Positions 17,618 through 26,530 of a stretch of 64,000 nt of DNA are shown here, piece by piece. Below the pieces are notes generated by a model. The model had not been told where the DNA came from and ran no database searches. It was given only the letters and a program-made list of their open reading frames with translations. The position numbers and the translations under genes were made by a program. Each line of letters opens with the position of its first letter. Positions within the stretch are counted from its first letter, which is position 1. This DNA comes from WLMZ01 sp038227995 (GTDB lineage: Bacteria; Actinomycetota; Acidimicrobiia; Acidimicrobiales; Ilumatobacteraceae). Location of the stretch: assembly GCA_038227995.1 (NCBI GenBank), contig JBBRPP010000014.1:1-64000 (forward strand), read 5' to 3'.

Positions 17618-19306
17618 TCAGGTCGGCGCGCTGTACTCCGCGCGGAGATCCTTCTTGAGCACCTTGCCGGTGGCGTTGCGGGGCAGTTCGGCCGAGCGGA
17701 TGAAGACAGCTGAAGGAATCTTGAAGCCCGCCAGACGTCCACCCAATGACGTTTGTAGGTCTGGCGCCGTCAGAGACGCACCTTCTTTGAGCGTGACGAC
17801 GGCTGCGACCTCTTCGCCGAGGCGGTCATGGGGCAGGCCGAACACGGCCACATCGGCGACGGCCGGGTTCTCGAAGATCGCTGCCTCGACCTCCGCGCAG
17901 TACACGTTCTCGCCGCCTCGCAACACCATGTCCTTGATCCGGTCGACGACGTAGACGTAACCGTCGTCGTCGATCCGTCCGGCGTCGCCCGTGTGGAACC
18001 AGCCATTCGTGAACGACTCCGCGGTCTCCTTCGGTTTGTTCCAGTAGCCACGCACGTTGTTCGGGCCGCGCACCCAGACCTCGCCGATCGATCCGGCTGC
18101 AACGTCATTGCCGTCCTCGTCCACGATGCGGACGTCGGTGACGGGCATCGGCAGCCCGACGCTGTCCTTCTTCGCGAAGTAGGCAGGTCCGGAGTTGCTG
18201 ATGACCGCCGACGTCGTCTCGGTGAGCCCGTAACCGTTCGCCGGCGAGACCTTGCCGGCGAACTCGCTCTCGATCTTGGCGATGCTGTCGGGCGGCACGG
18301 GCGACCCACCCTGAGAGATGCCGGTGAGGCTGCTGAGGTCGTGCCCGGAGGCGTCGGCGAGTTCGAGCAGCGTGCGTACGACGGTGGGAACACCGGCCAC
18401 GATCGTCGCTCTTTCGCGTTGGATGATGTCGAGCGCGTCAGGTGCGTCGAACTTGAACTGGGTGATGATCTCGCCGCCGGTGAACGTGAGCAGACAGATG
18501 CCGGTCACGCCGGCGATGTGGAAGAACGGGAAGAACCAGAGCGCAATCGCACGACCAGACGGCGGCGCGTCGGCGGGCGCGGGGCCGGACATGATCGCCT
18601 GCGCAGCACCGCTGACGATCGTGTTGAAGATGTTCGTGATGTGGTTGCGATTCGAGCCGACTGCACCCTTGGGGAAGCCCGTCGTGCCCGACGTGTACAG
18701 GATCGTCGCGTCGTCGTCTGCGTCGATCGCGACATCGGGCAACGAGCCGGGATCAGCGGCCGCGATGACATCGGCCCAGTGCAGGTGCCCGTCATCGAGC
18801 GCGCCATCGGCGCGGGCAACGACCACCGTCGTCACGGCAGTGCGTGTCAACGGTTCACCGCGCACTCGCTCGTAGCGCTCGCCGTCGGCGATCAGCGCGA
18901 CCGCGCCGGAGTCGACCAGGCCGTACTCGTTCTCGCTCGTCGTCCACCACGCGTTCATGCTCACGACGACCGCTCCGAGGGACTGAACGGCCCAGAAAGC
19001 CGTCACCCACTCGGGATAGTTGCGCATCGCGATCGCGACCCGGTCGCCCTTCCCGACACCGGCATCGGCCAACGCGGCGACCAGCTTGCGCACGATCGCG
19101 CCCGCCTCGGCGAACGTTGTTCGTTCGTCCTGGTAGACGAGGAACACGTCGTCACCACGGGCGGCAGCGATCTCCCAGACCTGGCGCAGGCTCGTGGGAG
19201 CCGTCAGATACACGCGCAGATCCTCACCACCGATGACCGCAGGTCCGATTGCGAACGGTCCACCGGTGCCGGTCAGGATCGCGAGTGCTTCAGCTCGTGT
19301 TGGCAT
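17618..19306 (-). CDS. Acyl-CoA synthetase/ligase, second copy
   Basis: This 562-residue AMP-forming ligase has the motif TSGTTGFPKG at 205-214, the aromatic-rich FFPFFHIAG segment, the adenine motif GYGLTETTS, the TGDAGRIDDDG hinge region, the RGGENVYCAEVE motif and the catalytic lysine in PRNATGKVLKKDLR. It belongs to the medium/long-chain FadD group and is only distantly like the ligase at 8567. It follows the small membrane-protein gene with a 17-bp overlap, so the two are probably translated together. The fatty or aromatic acid substrate is not evident. Confidence 0.93.
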   Translation of the reverse strand: MPTRAEALAILTGTGGPFAIGPAVIGGEDLRVYLTAPTSLRQVWEIAAARGDDVFLVYQDERTTFAEAGAIVRKLVAALADAGVGKGDRVAIAMRNYPEWVTAFWAVQSLGAVVVSMNAWWTTSENEYGLVDSGAVALIADGERYERVRGEPLTRTAVTTVVVARADGALDDGHLHWADVIAAADPGSLPDVAIDADDDATILYTSGTTGFPKGAVGSNRNHITNIFNTIVSGAAQAIMSGPAPADAPPSGRAIALWFFPFFHIAGVTGICLLTFTGGEIITQFKFDAPDALDIIQRERATIVAGVPTVVRTLLELADASGHDLSSLTGISQGGSPVPPDSIAKIESEFAGKVSPANGYGLTETTSAVISNSGPAYFAKKDSVGLPMPVTDVRIVDEDGNDVAAGSIGEVWVRGPNNVRGYWNKPKETAESFTNGWFHTGDAGRIDDDGYVYVVDRIKDMVLRGGENVYCAEVEAAIFENPAVADVAVFGLPHDRLGEEVAAVVTLKEGASLTAPDLQTSLGGRLAGFKIPSAVFIRSAELPRNATGKVLKKDLRAEYSAPT

Positions 19307-19745
19307 GTTCGGAAGGTACCCGAACGCACGCGCAGACCACCGACCCGAGCACGAGCAGGCCCGCTCCGATTGCCGTCACGAGTGGCGCCCGAGACACGAT
19401 CAACGCTCGGGTGTCGGGCGCGGCCGATGTCAACACGGCACCGAGCACTCCCGCGTACAGTCCCGCGAGGAGGCCGAACACGACCCCCAACGCTCGCCAT
19501 CCCCACCACACTGCAACGACTGCGACGGTGGCCAACAGGGGCATGAGCGGCCAGGCCCGCACGGCCCACCGAACCGGGCCTTCGGGCGCGAAGCCGAGCC
19601 GATGGACCAGGCCCAACAGGTCGTAGCTCGACCGTCCGGTCGTTCCGGAGCGAACCCATGGCCGAAACGACGCCACGATGGCCGTCGCCGCGCCGAGCGA
19701 CATCAACCCCGGCCCCAGGAGCTGCCAGTGTTGTCTCCATCGCAC
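19290..19745 (-). CDS. Four-helix integral membrane protein
   Basis: This protein of about 151 residues has four hydrophobic segments and a short external-looking loop with RPWVRSGTTGRSSYDLLGLV, a pattern seen in small actinobacterial membrane proteins of unknown function (tryptophan-operon-associated membrane proteins look similar). I prefer the GTG at 19745 because TACGCT lies exactly 6 nt before it, the spacing found for other genes here. An ATG at 19769 would add eight residues and would overlap the start of the divergent gene. The gene overlaps the downstream ligase gene by 17 bp. Confidence 0.65.
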   Translation of the reverse strand: MRWRQHWQLLGPGLMSLGAATAIVASFRPWVRSGTTGRSSYDLLGLVHRLGFAPEGPVRWAVRAWPLMPLLATVAVVAVWWGWRALGVVFGLLAGLYAGVLGAVLTSAAPDTRALIVSRAPLVTAIGAGLLVLGSVVCACVRVPSEHANTS

Positions 19746-19751
19746 CGACAC

Positions 19752-19757
19752 AGCGTA
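19752..19757 (-). promoter_or_regulatory. Candidate -10 box, membrane protein gene
   Basis: TACGCT on the minus strand ends 6 nt before GTG 19745. It shares bases 19756-19757 with the divergent box for the gamma-glutamyltransferase gene. Confidence 0.4.
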
Positions 19758-19761
19758 GGTT
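19756..19761 (+). promoter_or_regulatory. Candidate -10 box, gamma-glutamyltransferase gene
   Basis: TAGGTT ends 6 nt before ATG 19768. It overlaps the opposing -10 box, so polymerase probably cannot occupy both promoters at once. Confidence 0.5.
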
Positions 19762-19767
19762 GCGATC

Positions 19768-21360
19768 ATGTCCGGCAACTCCGCACCGTTCACCTCCACC
19801 AGAGCTCCGGGATCGATGGTCGCGTCCGCCGATCAGCTCGCGACCCAGGCCGGGATGGCCATCGCAGCATTGGGTGGGAACGCCGTCGACACCGCAATCG
19901 CGACCAACGCTGCGATGGCCATCGTCGGACCTCACCTGTGCGGCATGGGCGGTGACCTGTATGCGCTCGTCCACGACGGCACCACCGTCCACGCACTCAA
20001 CTCCACCGGCCGCGCCGGCGCGGGCAGCGACGCCGCGCAGTTGCGGGCAGAGGGCCGCACCGACATGCCGTTCCGTCATGACATCCGGGTCGTCACCGTG
20101 CCGGGATGTGTCGACGGTTGGGTCGCGCTGCACGAGCGATTCGGCAGCCTGCCGCTGGCGACGACGTTGGCACCCGCGATCCGGCTGGCCGATGATGGCT
20201 TCCCGGCGTCGCCGTTGCTCGTCGGAGCGATTGCCCTGCTCGACGAACGGGGTCGAATCGCGCTGAACGAAATCGTCTCGCAGGCCACCCGCCCGGGCCG
20301 GCGTGTCCGTCGACCCGGCGCGGCGCGGGCGCTCCGGGCGATCGCCGAGAACGGTAGAGACGGCTTCTACCTCGGCGAATTCGGCGCAGGTCTGCGTGAC
20401 CTGGGCGCGGGACTGTTCAGCGAAGCCGATCTTGCGACGCCGGGAGCCAACTGGATCGACCCGCTCTCGCAGCAGACGTTCGGCAAGGTGCTGCACACGA
20501 TCCCTCCCAACTCGCAGGGCTATCTCACCCTCGCGGCGGCAGAACTCGTCGATCGTCTCGCCTCCGACGGCGCGCTGCCATCTGAGCCCGACGACCCCCT
20601 CTGGGCCCATCTTCTCATCGAAGCCGCGACCGTCGCCGGCCATGATCGACCGTCGGTGCTGTTCGACCGTGCAGACGGTCCGGCACTGCTCGCGGCCGTT
20701 GCGGCCCGGTTCGACACGCTTGATCGCGAGCGGGCGTCCCGGGTGATCCCGCCGACGTTCGACGGCGACACCACCTACCTGTGCACCGTCGACTCGAACC
20801 GAATGGGTGTCTCGTTGATCCAGTCGAACGCATCGAACTTCGGCTCGTGGTTGGTCGAACCGAACACACAGATCAACCTGCACAACCGGGGCCTCGGATT
20901 CTCGATCGAGGACGGACATCCGGCCGAGATCGCACCTGGTCGCCGCCCGCCACACACGCTGTCCCCCGCGCTCGCGACCAACGAAGACGGCTCGCTCGCG
21001 GCAGTGTTCGGCACGATGGGCGGCGACGGCCAGCCGCAGATCCTGCTCCAGGTCGCGACACGCCTGTTCCTGCACGGCGAGAGCCCTGCCGTGGCGATCC
21101 ACGCCGGACGCTGGGGTTTGCGCGGGCCGGTGACCGGTTTCGACACGTGGACGGCGTCGGCGGGCCCACACGTCATCCTCGAGGGCCACGCTGCACCAGC
21201 CTGGACCGATGGCCTCGTCGCACGTGGTCACGAAGTCCACTCGTTGCCCCCGTTCGACGGATCGTTCGGCCACGCTCACGCGATCGTCGTCGGCGACGAC
21301 GGCATGCTCGCGGGCGCAGCCGATCCGCGCACCCGCGTCGGATCTGTTGCCGGGACGTGA
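19768..21360 (+). CDS. Gamma-glutamyltransferase family protein
   Basis: This 530-residue Ntn-hydrolase cleaves or transfers gamma-glutamyl groups, or acts on a related amide. The N-terminal half has the GGNAVDTAIATN and GPHLCGMGGDLYALV segments. The autoprocessing site is GDTTYLC, where Thr335 would become the N-terminal nucleophile of the small subunit. The late motif is TMGGDGQPQILLQV. There is no signal peptide, unlike secreted GGTs, so a cytosolic role such as YwrD-like or acylase-like activity is possible. The gene stands alone, divergent from a membrane-protein gene. Confidence 0.9.
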   Translation: MSGNSAPFTSTRAPGSMVASADQLATQAGMAIAALGGNAVDTAIATNAAMAIVGPHLCGMGGDLYALVHDGTTVHALNSTGRAGAGSDAAQLRAEGRTDMPFRHDIRVVTVPGCVDGWVALHERFGSLPLATTLAPAIRLADDGFPASPLLVGAIALLDERGRIALNEIVSQATRPGRRVRRPGAARALRAIAENGRDGFYLGEFGAGLRDLGAGLFSEADLATPGANWIDPLSQQTFGKVLHTIPPNSQGYLTLAAAELVDRLASDGALPSEPDDPLWAHLLIEAATVAGHDRPSVLFDRADGPALLAAVAARFDTLDRERASRVIPPTFDGDTTYLCTVDSNRMGVSLIQSNASNFGSWLVEPNTQINLHNRGLGFSIEDGHPAEIAPGRRPPHTLSPALATNEDGSLAAVFGTMGGDGQPQILLQVATRLFLHGESPAVAIHAGRWGLRGPVTGFDTWTASAGPHVILEGHAAPAWTDGLVARGHEVHSLPPFDGSFGHAHAIVVGDDGMLAGAADPRTRVGSVAGT

Positions 21361-21409
21361 ACTTCACCACAGCCACCGGGTGACGCAGGTCCGAACCGGT
21401 TGACCGAAG

Positions 21410-21415
21410 TACGAT
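21410..21415 (+). promoter_or_regulatory. Candidate -10 box, luciferase-like gene
   Basis: TACGAT ends 6 nt before the ATG at 21422. It probably drives the monooxygenase and amidohydrolase genes as one unit. Confidence 0.5.
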
Positions 21416-21421
21416 CGCGCC

Positions 21422-22612
21422 ATGCGCGTCGACTCCAACTTCTTCTGCACGGTGCCCATGCCGGACGCCGGTGACCCGGCTGTCGGGGCAACTGCCCGCC
21501 GATACGGCAATGACGCCGTGATCGCCTGTTACGAGAACCTCATCGACTGGGCCCGCACCGCGGATTCGTTGGGGTTCGACACGATGTGGCTCACCGAGCA
21601 CCACTTCCAGCACGAGGGCTACGAGGTCCTGCCCAACCTGATCCAGTTCGGGTTGCACCTCGCCCACCTCACCACGAACATCCGATTCGGTCAGATGTTC
21701 AACGTCGTCCCGCAGTGGCATCCGCTGCGTCTGGCCGAGGACTTCGCGCTGGCCGACATCCTCACGGGTGGCCGGATGGAGTTCGGTGTGGGTCGCGGCA
21801 CCGTGCCCCGCGAAGCGTGGGCGCTTGGCACCGTCGTCGCCAGCGGCGACAACGCGATGAGCGCCGAGCACGATCGCACCAACCGCGAGATCTTCGAGGA
21901 GTCGATGGAGATCATCAAGTCGGCTTGGTACAACGAGACGTTCTCGTTCCGCGGCAAGCAATTCGTCCTGCCACCCGACGATGTGCCCGATCGGGGCAGC
22001 TATGTCGACCACCTGACGCTGATCCCGAAACCGCGCCGCGTCGTCGACATCTATCAACCGGTGACGTCACCAGAGACGATCGAATACGTGCCGCGCGCCG
22101 GGCACAAGGCCGTCTACTGGCTGCAGAACGCCGACAGCCAGAAGCAGAAGTGGGACCGGTACGCCGAGATCCGCGAGCAGATGGGCAAGCCCGTCGCGCC
22201 AGGCGAGGACCGAGCGCTCGTGCTCAACCTCCATGTCGGCAAGACCTACGAGCAGGCGCTGGTCAAAGGTCGCCCCGGTCAGGACGAGTTCAACAAGTTC
22301 CTGTCGCCGTACGGCCGCTTCAGCAGCTACCGCAACCCCGACGGCTCGAAGGTCGCATTCGATCACTGTCCCACTGTCGAAGAGAGCAACGCCCAGAAGA
22401 TTCAGATCGTCGGCTCGATCGACGATGCCGTCGACGCGATCGGATACTGGCGTGACCTGCTCGATCTCAAGCACATCTGCTTCTTCTTCGACTATCCGGG
22501 GCTGACCCGCGAGGACATGAACGAGCAGATGCACCTCGTCGCCGAAGAGGTCTTCCCGCGACTCGGCGAGCCGATCGAGCGGCGCCCGCTCACCGGCACG
22601 CCGCTCGTCTGA
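21422..22612 (+). CDS. Luciferase-like flavin monooxygenase
   Basis: This 396-residue TIM-barrel enzyme of the bacterial-luciferase superfamily uses FMNH2 or F420H2. Family marks are LGFDTMWLTEHHF near the N-terminus, TTNIRFGQMFNVVPQWHPLRLAEDFALAD, GGRMEFGVGRG and a C-terminal region responsible for substrate choice. The motif WLTEHHF is typical of the alkanal-monooxygenase-like group. It lies 3 bp before a CodA-like amidohydrolase and near an SDR and a NitT/TauT-type importer, so a role in taking apart an imported nitrogen compound is plausible but unproved. Confidence 0.88.
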   Translation: MRVDSNFFCTVPMPDAGDPAVGATARRYGNDAVIACYENLIDWARTADSLGFDTMWLTEHHFQHEGYEVLPNLIQFGLHLAHLTTNIRFGQMFNVVPQWHPLRLAEDFALADILTGGRMEFGVGRGTVPREAWALGTVVASGDNAMSAEHDRTNREIFEESMEIIKSAWYNETFSFRGKQFVLPPDDVPDRGSYVDHLTLIPKPRRVVDIYQPVTSPETIEYVPRAGHKAVYWLQNADSQKQKWDRYAEIREQMGKPVAPGEDRALVLNLHVGKTYEQALVKGRPGQDEFNKFLSPYGRFSSYRNPDGSKVAFDHCPTVEESNAQKIQIVGSIDDAVDAIGYWRDLLDLKHICFFFDYPGLTREDMNEQMHLVAEEVFPRLGEPIERRPLTGTPLV

Positions 22613-22615
22613 GCG

Positions 22616-23866
22616 ATGCTGCTTCGCGCTGCGACGCTTGCCGATGGCCGAGTCGTCGACGTCCACATCGTCGACGGCCTGATCGCGTCGGTCGACGACG
22701 CCGGAGCCTCGTTTGTGTCACCACAAACACCAGACTCTGGCGTTTGTGGTGACACAGACGGCGGTTCCAAAACGAGCGGTGCGCCCACGCCGGCGATCGA
22801 CCTGTCGGGGCATCTGTTGTTGCCTGCCTTCGCCGAGCCTCACGCTCACCTCGACAAGGCCTTTCTGTCGGAAAGAATCCCGAATCCGACCGGCGATCTG
22901 ATGGGGGCCATCATCGCCATGTCGGCAAGCCGCCATCTGGTCACGTTCGGCGACACCGTCGAACGAGCCGAGCGGGCCGTGCGCCTGATGGTCAGCAACG
23001 GTGCGACGTTGATTCGCAGCCACGCCGATACGACGCTGGAGAACGGACTGCTGTCCGTACAGGCGCTCGCCGAGGTACGGCGAAGGGTGGCCGACATCTG
23101 CGACATCCAGATCGTCGCCCTCGTCACATGGCCGGTCACGGGTGCCGCCGGAGCCGAGACGCGAGCGCTGCTGGCCGACGCGCTCGATGCCGGCGCCGAC
23201 ATCGTGGGTGGCTGCCCCCATCTCGAAGACGATCCCCACGCCGCAAACGAGGTACTGCTCGGCATCGCGTCAGCCCATGGTCGCGACGTCGACCTGCACA
23301 CCGACGAGACCCTCGACGATCACAAGCTGTCGCTCGACGACCTCGCCCACCGAGTACACGACTCGGGATTCTCCGGCCGGGTGACGGCGAGCCACTGCGT
23401 CAGCCTCGCGATGCAGCCCGAGATCCGCCAGCGCCACGTGGCCGACGCCGTTGCCATGGCGGGGATCAGCGTCGTCGCGCTCCCCCACACCAATCTCTTC
23501 CTGCAGGGTCGCGAGCACCAGTTCGCGATGCCCCGCGCGCTCACCGCGATCAAGGCGCTGCGAGCGGCCGGCGTGAACGTCTGTGCCGGCGCCGACAACC
23601 TGCAGGATCCGTTCAATCCGCTCGGCCGCGGAGACCCGCTCGAGACCGCTGCGCTGATGGTGCTCGCCGGACATCTGCTGCCGATCGACGCCCTGGCGTC
23701 GGTCACGGGCAACGCCTGGGCGGCCCTGACGGGCGCAGCACACACGATTGCTGCCGGTCAGCCGGCCGAACTCGTCGCCGTCCCGTCGGCCTCGGTGCGC
23801 GAGGCGATCGCGTTCGGTCCCCCGGCCCGCATTGTCATCCACCAGGGGCGCGTCGTCTCGTCGTGA
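22616..23866 (+). CDS. Cytosine-deaminase-like amidohydrolase
   Basis: This 416-residue metal-dependent hydrolase resembles CodA. Metal ligands are visible: HAH (His76 and His78 in EPHAHLDKA), the LHTDETLDDH motif (CodA has HCDE), the TASHCVS histidine, and the late aspartate in GADNLQDPFNPLG. The likely reaction is deamination or hydrolysis of a cyclic amidine such as cytosine, creatinine or a triazine-like compound. Residues 33-47 are encoded by a 43-bp near-perfect palindrome that looks inserted; it falls in the variable N-terminal beta region before the barrel and keeps the frame. Confidence 0.88.
   Translation: MLLRAATLADGRVVDVHIVDGLIASVDDAGASFVSPQTPDSGVCGDTDGGSKTSGAPTPAIDLSGHLLLPAFAEPHAHLDKAFLSERIPNPTGDLMGAIIAMSASRHLVTFGDTVERAERAVRLMVSNGATLIRSHADTTLENGLLSVQALAEVRRRVADICDIQIVALVTWPVTGAAGAETRALLADALDAGADIVGGCPHLEDDPHAANEVLLGIASAHGRDVDLHTDETLDDHKLSLDDLAHRVHDSGFSGRVTASHCVSLAMQPEIRQRHVADAVAMAGISVVALPHTNLFLQGREHQFAMPRALTAIKALRAAGVNVCAGADNLQDPFNPLGRGDPLETAALMVLAGHLLPIDALASVTGNAWAALTGAAHTIAAGQPAELVAVPSASVREAIAFGPPARIVIHQGRVVSS
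22711..22759. repeat. In-frame palindromic repeat element inside the amidohydrolase gene
   Basis: Arms tgtgtcaccacaaac (22714-22728) and gtttgtggtgacaca (22742-22756) are perfect 15-bp inverted repeats. Inner arms ccaga and tctgg flank a single central base at 22735, with one mismatched pair between. Each outer arm is itself a small hairpin: gtttgtg (22711-22717) pairs with cacaaac (22722-22728), and the right side mirrors this with one mismatch. Because of the symmetry both strands read nearly the same peptide, VSPQTPDSGVCGDT and VSPQTPESGVCGDT. It is probably a member of a genomic palindromic repeat family. Confidence 0.85.
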
Positions 23867-23943
23867 CACGCTGACCTGGCATCGGTCACATCACGAAATG
23901 AACTGTTAACGCATCTCTGGGTCAGCGCCTCGGCGTGGTGCTC

Positions 23944-23949
23944 TAGTAT
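23944..23949 (+). promoter_or_regulatory. Candidate -10 box, SDR gene
   Basis: TAGTAT lies 10 nt before the ATG at 23960 in a 93-bp intergenic region. The spacing suggests a leader of only a few bases. Confidence 0.45.
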
Positions 23950-23959
23950 TGACGGCGTC

Positions 23960-24730
23960 ATGGGGAGCGACGACAGAACTTCGAATCGCCTCGCCGGGCG
24001 GCGCGCCGTCGTCACTGGCGCAGCCCGGGGAATCGGCGCTGAGATCGCACGAACGTTCAGACGCGAAGGCGCTGACCTCGTGCTGATCGACATCGCCGAC
24101 GAAGAAGTCCGCAGCCTGGCCAAAACGCTGGAAGCCGAGTCCGTCGTGGTCGATCTCGGCGATGCCGCGGCGACTGCTGCAGCGATGGCAGAGGCGATCG
24201 AGGTGCTGGGTGGCGTCGACATCCTGGTCAACAACGCGGGCATCTTGAAGATGGCACCGATCCTCGAGATGACCATCGAGAACTGGGACAGGACGTTCGA
24301 CATCAACGTGCGGGCGATGTTCGTCACCAGCCAGGTCGCGGCCCGGGCGATGATCTCCCAGCCACACGCCGGTCAACGCGCCGGCACCATCATCAACATG
24401 GCCAGCATGGGCGGCAAGATCGGGTCCCCGAACCAGGCCCATTACGCAGCATCGAAGTCGGCCGTGATCGCCTTCACCCGGGTGTGCGCGATGGAATTCG
24501 GGCCGCACGACATCACGGTCAACTGCATCTGCCCCGGCTACGTCCTCACCGAGATGGGTGCCGCGACACGTACCGAAGAGATGGTCAAGACGTGGTCGGC
24601 AAAGTCTCCGCTCGGTCGGCTCGCCGAACCCTGCGACGTCGCCAACATGGCGCTGTTCCTGGCCTCCGACGAAGCGAGCTACTGCACCGGTCAAGCCATG
24701 AACGTCTCCGGCGGAATGGTGATGCACTGA
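23960..24730 (+). CDS. Short-chain dehydrogenase/reductase
   Basis: This 256-residue classical SDR oxidises an alcohol or reduces a carbonyl with NAD(P). The cofactor motif TGAARGIG is at residues 19-26, NNAG at 91-94, the catalytic serine near Ser149, and the YAASK active site has Tyr162 and Lys166. Asp44 after the second strand (VLIDIAD) suggests NAD preference. The substrate is unknown. The neighbouring importer begins 22 bp downstream, so the SDR may act on what it brings in. Confidence 0.93.
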   Translation: MGSDDRTSNRLAGRRAVVTGAARGIGAEIARTFRREGADLVLIDIADEEVRSLAKTLEAESVVVDLGDAAATAAAMAEAIEVLGGVDILVNNAGILKMAPILEMTIENWDRTFDINVRAMFVTSQVAARAMISQPHAGQRAGTIINMASMGGKIGSPNQAHYAASKSAVIAFTRVCAMEFGPHDITVNCICPGYVLTEMGAATRTEEMVKTWSAKSPLGRLAEPCDVANMALFLASDEASYCTGQAMNVSGGMVMH

Positions 24731-24752
24731 GCTCGCTCGGTGAAGGAACCTC

Positions 24753-25556
24753 ATGGCCGAAACTACGCTCGACTCCGCCAGGGACACTACGTTGAGGCCC
24801 ATGACTGACGCACCCGCGCCCGTTCCGCCGGCACTGAGCTTCTCCAAGGTCACGATGACCTTCCCCGACGGCACCCACGCCCTCGCGGAGACCAGCTTCG
24901 ACGTGCGCCCCGGTGAGTTCGTCACCGTCGTTGGGCCATCCGGCTGCGGCAAGAGCACCCTCCTGCGAATCGCGTCCGGGCTCAATCCGGCGACGTCAGG
25001 CAGTGTCACGGTCGATCGCGCCAGCCTCGGCTACGTGTTCCAGGATGCGACCCTGCTGCAATGGCGCAACGTGCTCCGCAACGTCGAATTGATGGCCGAG
25101 CTGGAGAAGATCCCCGCTGCCGAACGTCGTGGGCGAGCCCTCGCCGCGATCCAGCTCGTCGGGCTCGGTGGCTTCGAGACCAAGTACCCGAAGCAGTTGT
25201 CCGGTGGCATGAAGATGCGCGCATCGCTGGCTCGGTCGCTCGTCCTCAATCCGTCCGTGTTCCTCTTCGACGAGCCGTTCGGGGCGGTCGATGAGATCAC
25301 CCGCGAACGCCTCAACGACGAGGTCATCAAGCTGTTCCAGATCAACGGTTTCGCCGGGCTCTTCATCACTCACAGCATCAGCGAGGCCGTGTTCCTGTCG
25401 ACGCGAGTTCTCGTGATGAGTGCCCGCCCAGGGCACATCGTCGCGGACTTCCCGGTCCCGTTTCCGTATCCCCGCTCGCCCGAGCTCCGCTTCCAGCCAG
25501 AGTTCGCCGAATTGAGCGGTCGGATCTCGCATGAACTTCGCGGAGCCCACGCATGA
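24753..25556 (+). CDS. ABC importer ATPase, NitT/TauT type
   Basis: This 267-residue ATPase powers the adjacent permease. Walker A GPSGCGKST is at 61-69, the Q-loop glutamine near 97, the signature LSGGM at 149-153, Walker B LFDEP at 171-175 and the H-loop in FITHS. The sequence resembles SsuB/TauB/ThiZ-like ATPases for nitrate, sulfonates, taurine or pyrimidine precursors. The ATG at 24753 is preferred because a gaagga ribosome site sits 6 nt before it; an alternative ATG lies at 24801. Its stop codon overlaps the permease start (ATGA). Confidence 0.93.
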   Translation: MAETTLDSARDTTLRPMTDAPAPVPPALSFSKVTMTFPDGTHALAETSFDVRPGEFVTVVGPSGCGKSTLLRIASGLNPATSGSVTVDRASLGYVFQDATLLQWRNVLRNVELMAELEKIPAAERRGRALAAIQLVGLGGFETKYPKQLSGGMKMRASLARSLVLNPSVFLFDEPFGAVDEITRERLNDEVIKLFQINGFAGLFITHSISEAVFLSTRVLVMSARPGHIVADFPVPFPYPRSPELRFQPEFAELSGRISHELRGAHA

Positions 25557-26449
25557 GCACACCGACGATGGCCACTGAGCAACAGATCGGCGCCCCGCCT
25601 CCGACGGTCCCGGCGTCGGACTCGGTGCTCCCACCCAGCGCGACCAAGTTCCCGATCAGCCGCATCGTCGCTCCCTTCCTGCTTCTGGCGATCTTCATCT
25701 TCGTCTGGTACCAGATGAACGCGTGGGGGTTGAAGTACTTCTTCGACAAGGACGGCAAACGACTGCTGCCGACGCCGATGCGGGTGTGGCACGACACGAT
25801 GATTCGGCCGATCGCGCGTGACCGGTACCTCAACGGCATCAAGTGGACGAGCCTGGTCGCGTTCGGTGGACTCGCGATCACGATCGCCATCGGCGTGTCG
25901 CTGGCGATCATCATGTCGCAGGCGAGATGGGTCGAGAGCGCCGTCTTTCCGTATCTCGTCGCTTTGCAGGCCACGCCCGTCCTGGCCGTGATCCCGATCA
26001 TCTACATCACCTTCGGCGACGGACTCGCGCCGCGCTTCTTCGTGTGCATCATGATCTCGTTCTTCCCGATCGTGACCAACACCCTCTTCGGGCTGAACTC
26101 GGCCGATGCCGGCCAGCACGACTTGTTCACGCTTCGGGGCGCGTCTCGTTGGACGCGGCTCGTCAAGCTGCAACTCCCTTCAGCGATGCCGAGCATCTTC
26201 ACCGGCTTCCGCATCTCGGCCGGTCTGTCCGTGATCGGTGCCGTTGTCGGCGAGCAGTTCTTCCGCTCCGGCAGCAAGCCCGGCGTCGGCATCATCATCG
26301 ACCTCTATCGAACCAAGGGCAACTACCCGCCGGTGTACGGCGGCGTCATCATCGCCTGCCTGATCGGCATCATCACGTTCCTCCTCTTCGGCTGGCTCGG
26401 CAAGCTCGTGGTCGGCCACTGGCACGAGAGCGGACAAAGGCGGACCTGA
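25553..26449 (+). CDS. ABC importer permease, NitT/TauT type
   Basis: This 298-residue membrane protein has about six helices and the coupling loop LRGASRWTRLVKLQLPSAMPSIFTGFRIS, the EAA motif of binding-protein-dependent permeases. The closest group is the SsuC/TauC/ThiX-like family. An unusually long N-terminal cytosolic stretch rich in Pro/Ser precedes the first helix, and a roughly 50-residue extracytosolic segment follows it. It overlaps the ATPase gene by 4 bp and precedes the binding-protein gene by 81 bp. Substrate is unassigned. Confidence 0.92.
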   Translation: MSTPTMATEQQIGAPPPTVPASDSVLPPSATKFPISRIVAPFLLLAIFIFVWYQMNAWGLKYFFDKDGKRLLPTPMRVWHDTMIRPIARDRYLNGIKWTSLVAFGGLAITIAIGVSLAIIMSQARWVESAVFPYLVALQATPVLAVIPIIYITFGDGLAPRFFVCIMISFFPIVTNTLFGLNSADAGQHDLFTLRGASRWTRLVKLQLPSAMPSIFTGFRISAGLSVIGAVVGEQFFRSGSKPGVGIIIDLYRTKGNYPPVYGGVIIACLIGIITFLLFGWLGKLVVGHWHESGQRRT

Positions 26450-26530
26450 TTCGTCACGATTTCCACCCAACCCGAAGGCTCAGACCTTCCCGACCAAGCG
26501 TGAACATTCAACAACAAGGGAGAGAAACAC

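Noticed and set aside
26474..26489. Five-bp hairpin gaagg/ccttc before the lipoprotein gene
   Set aside because: It is too short to call a regulatory element with confidence; the gene has an ordinary ribosome site.
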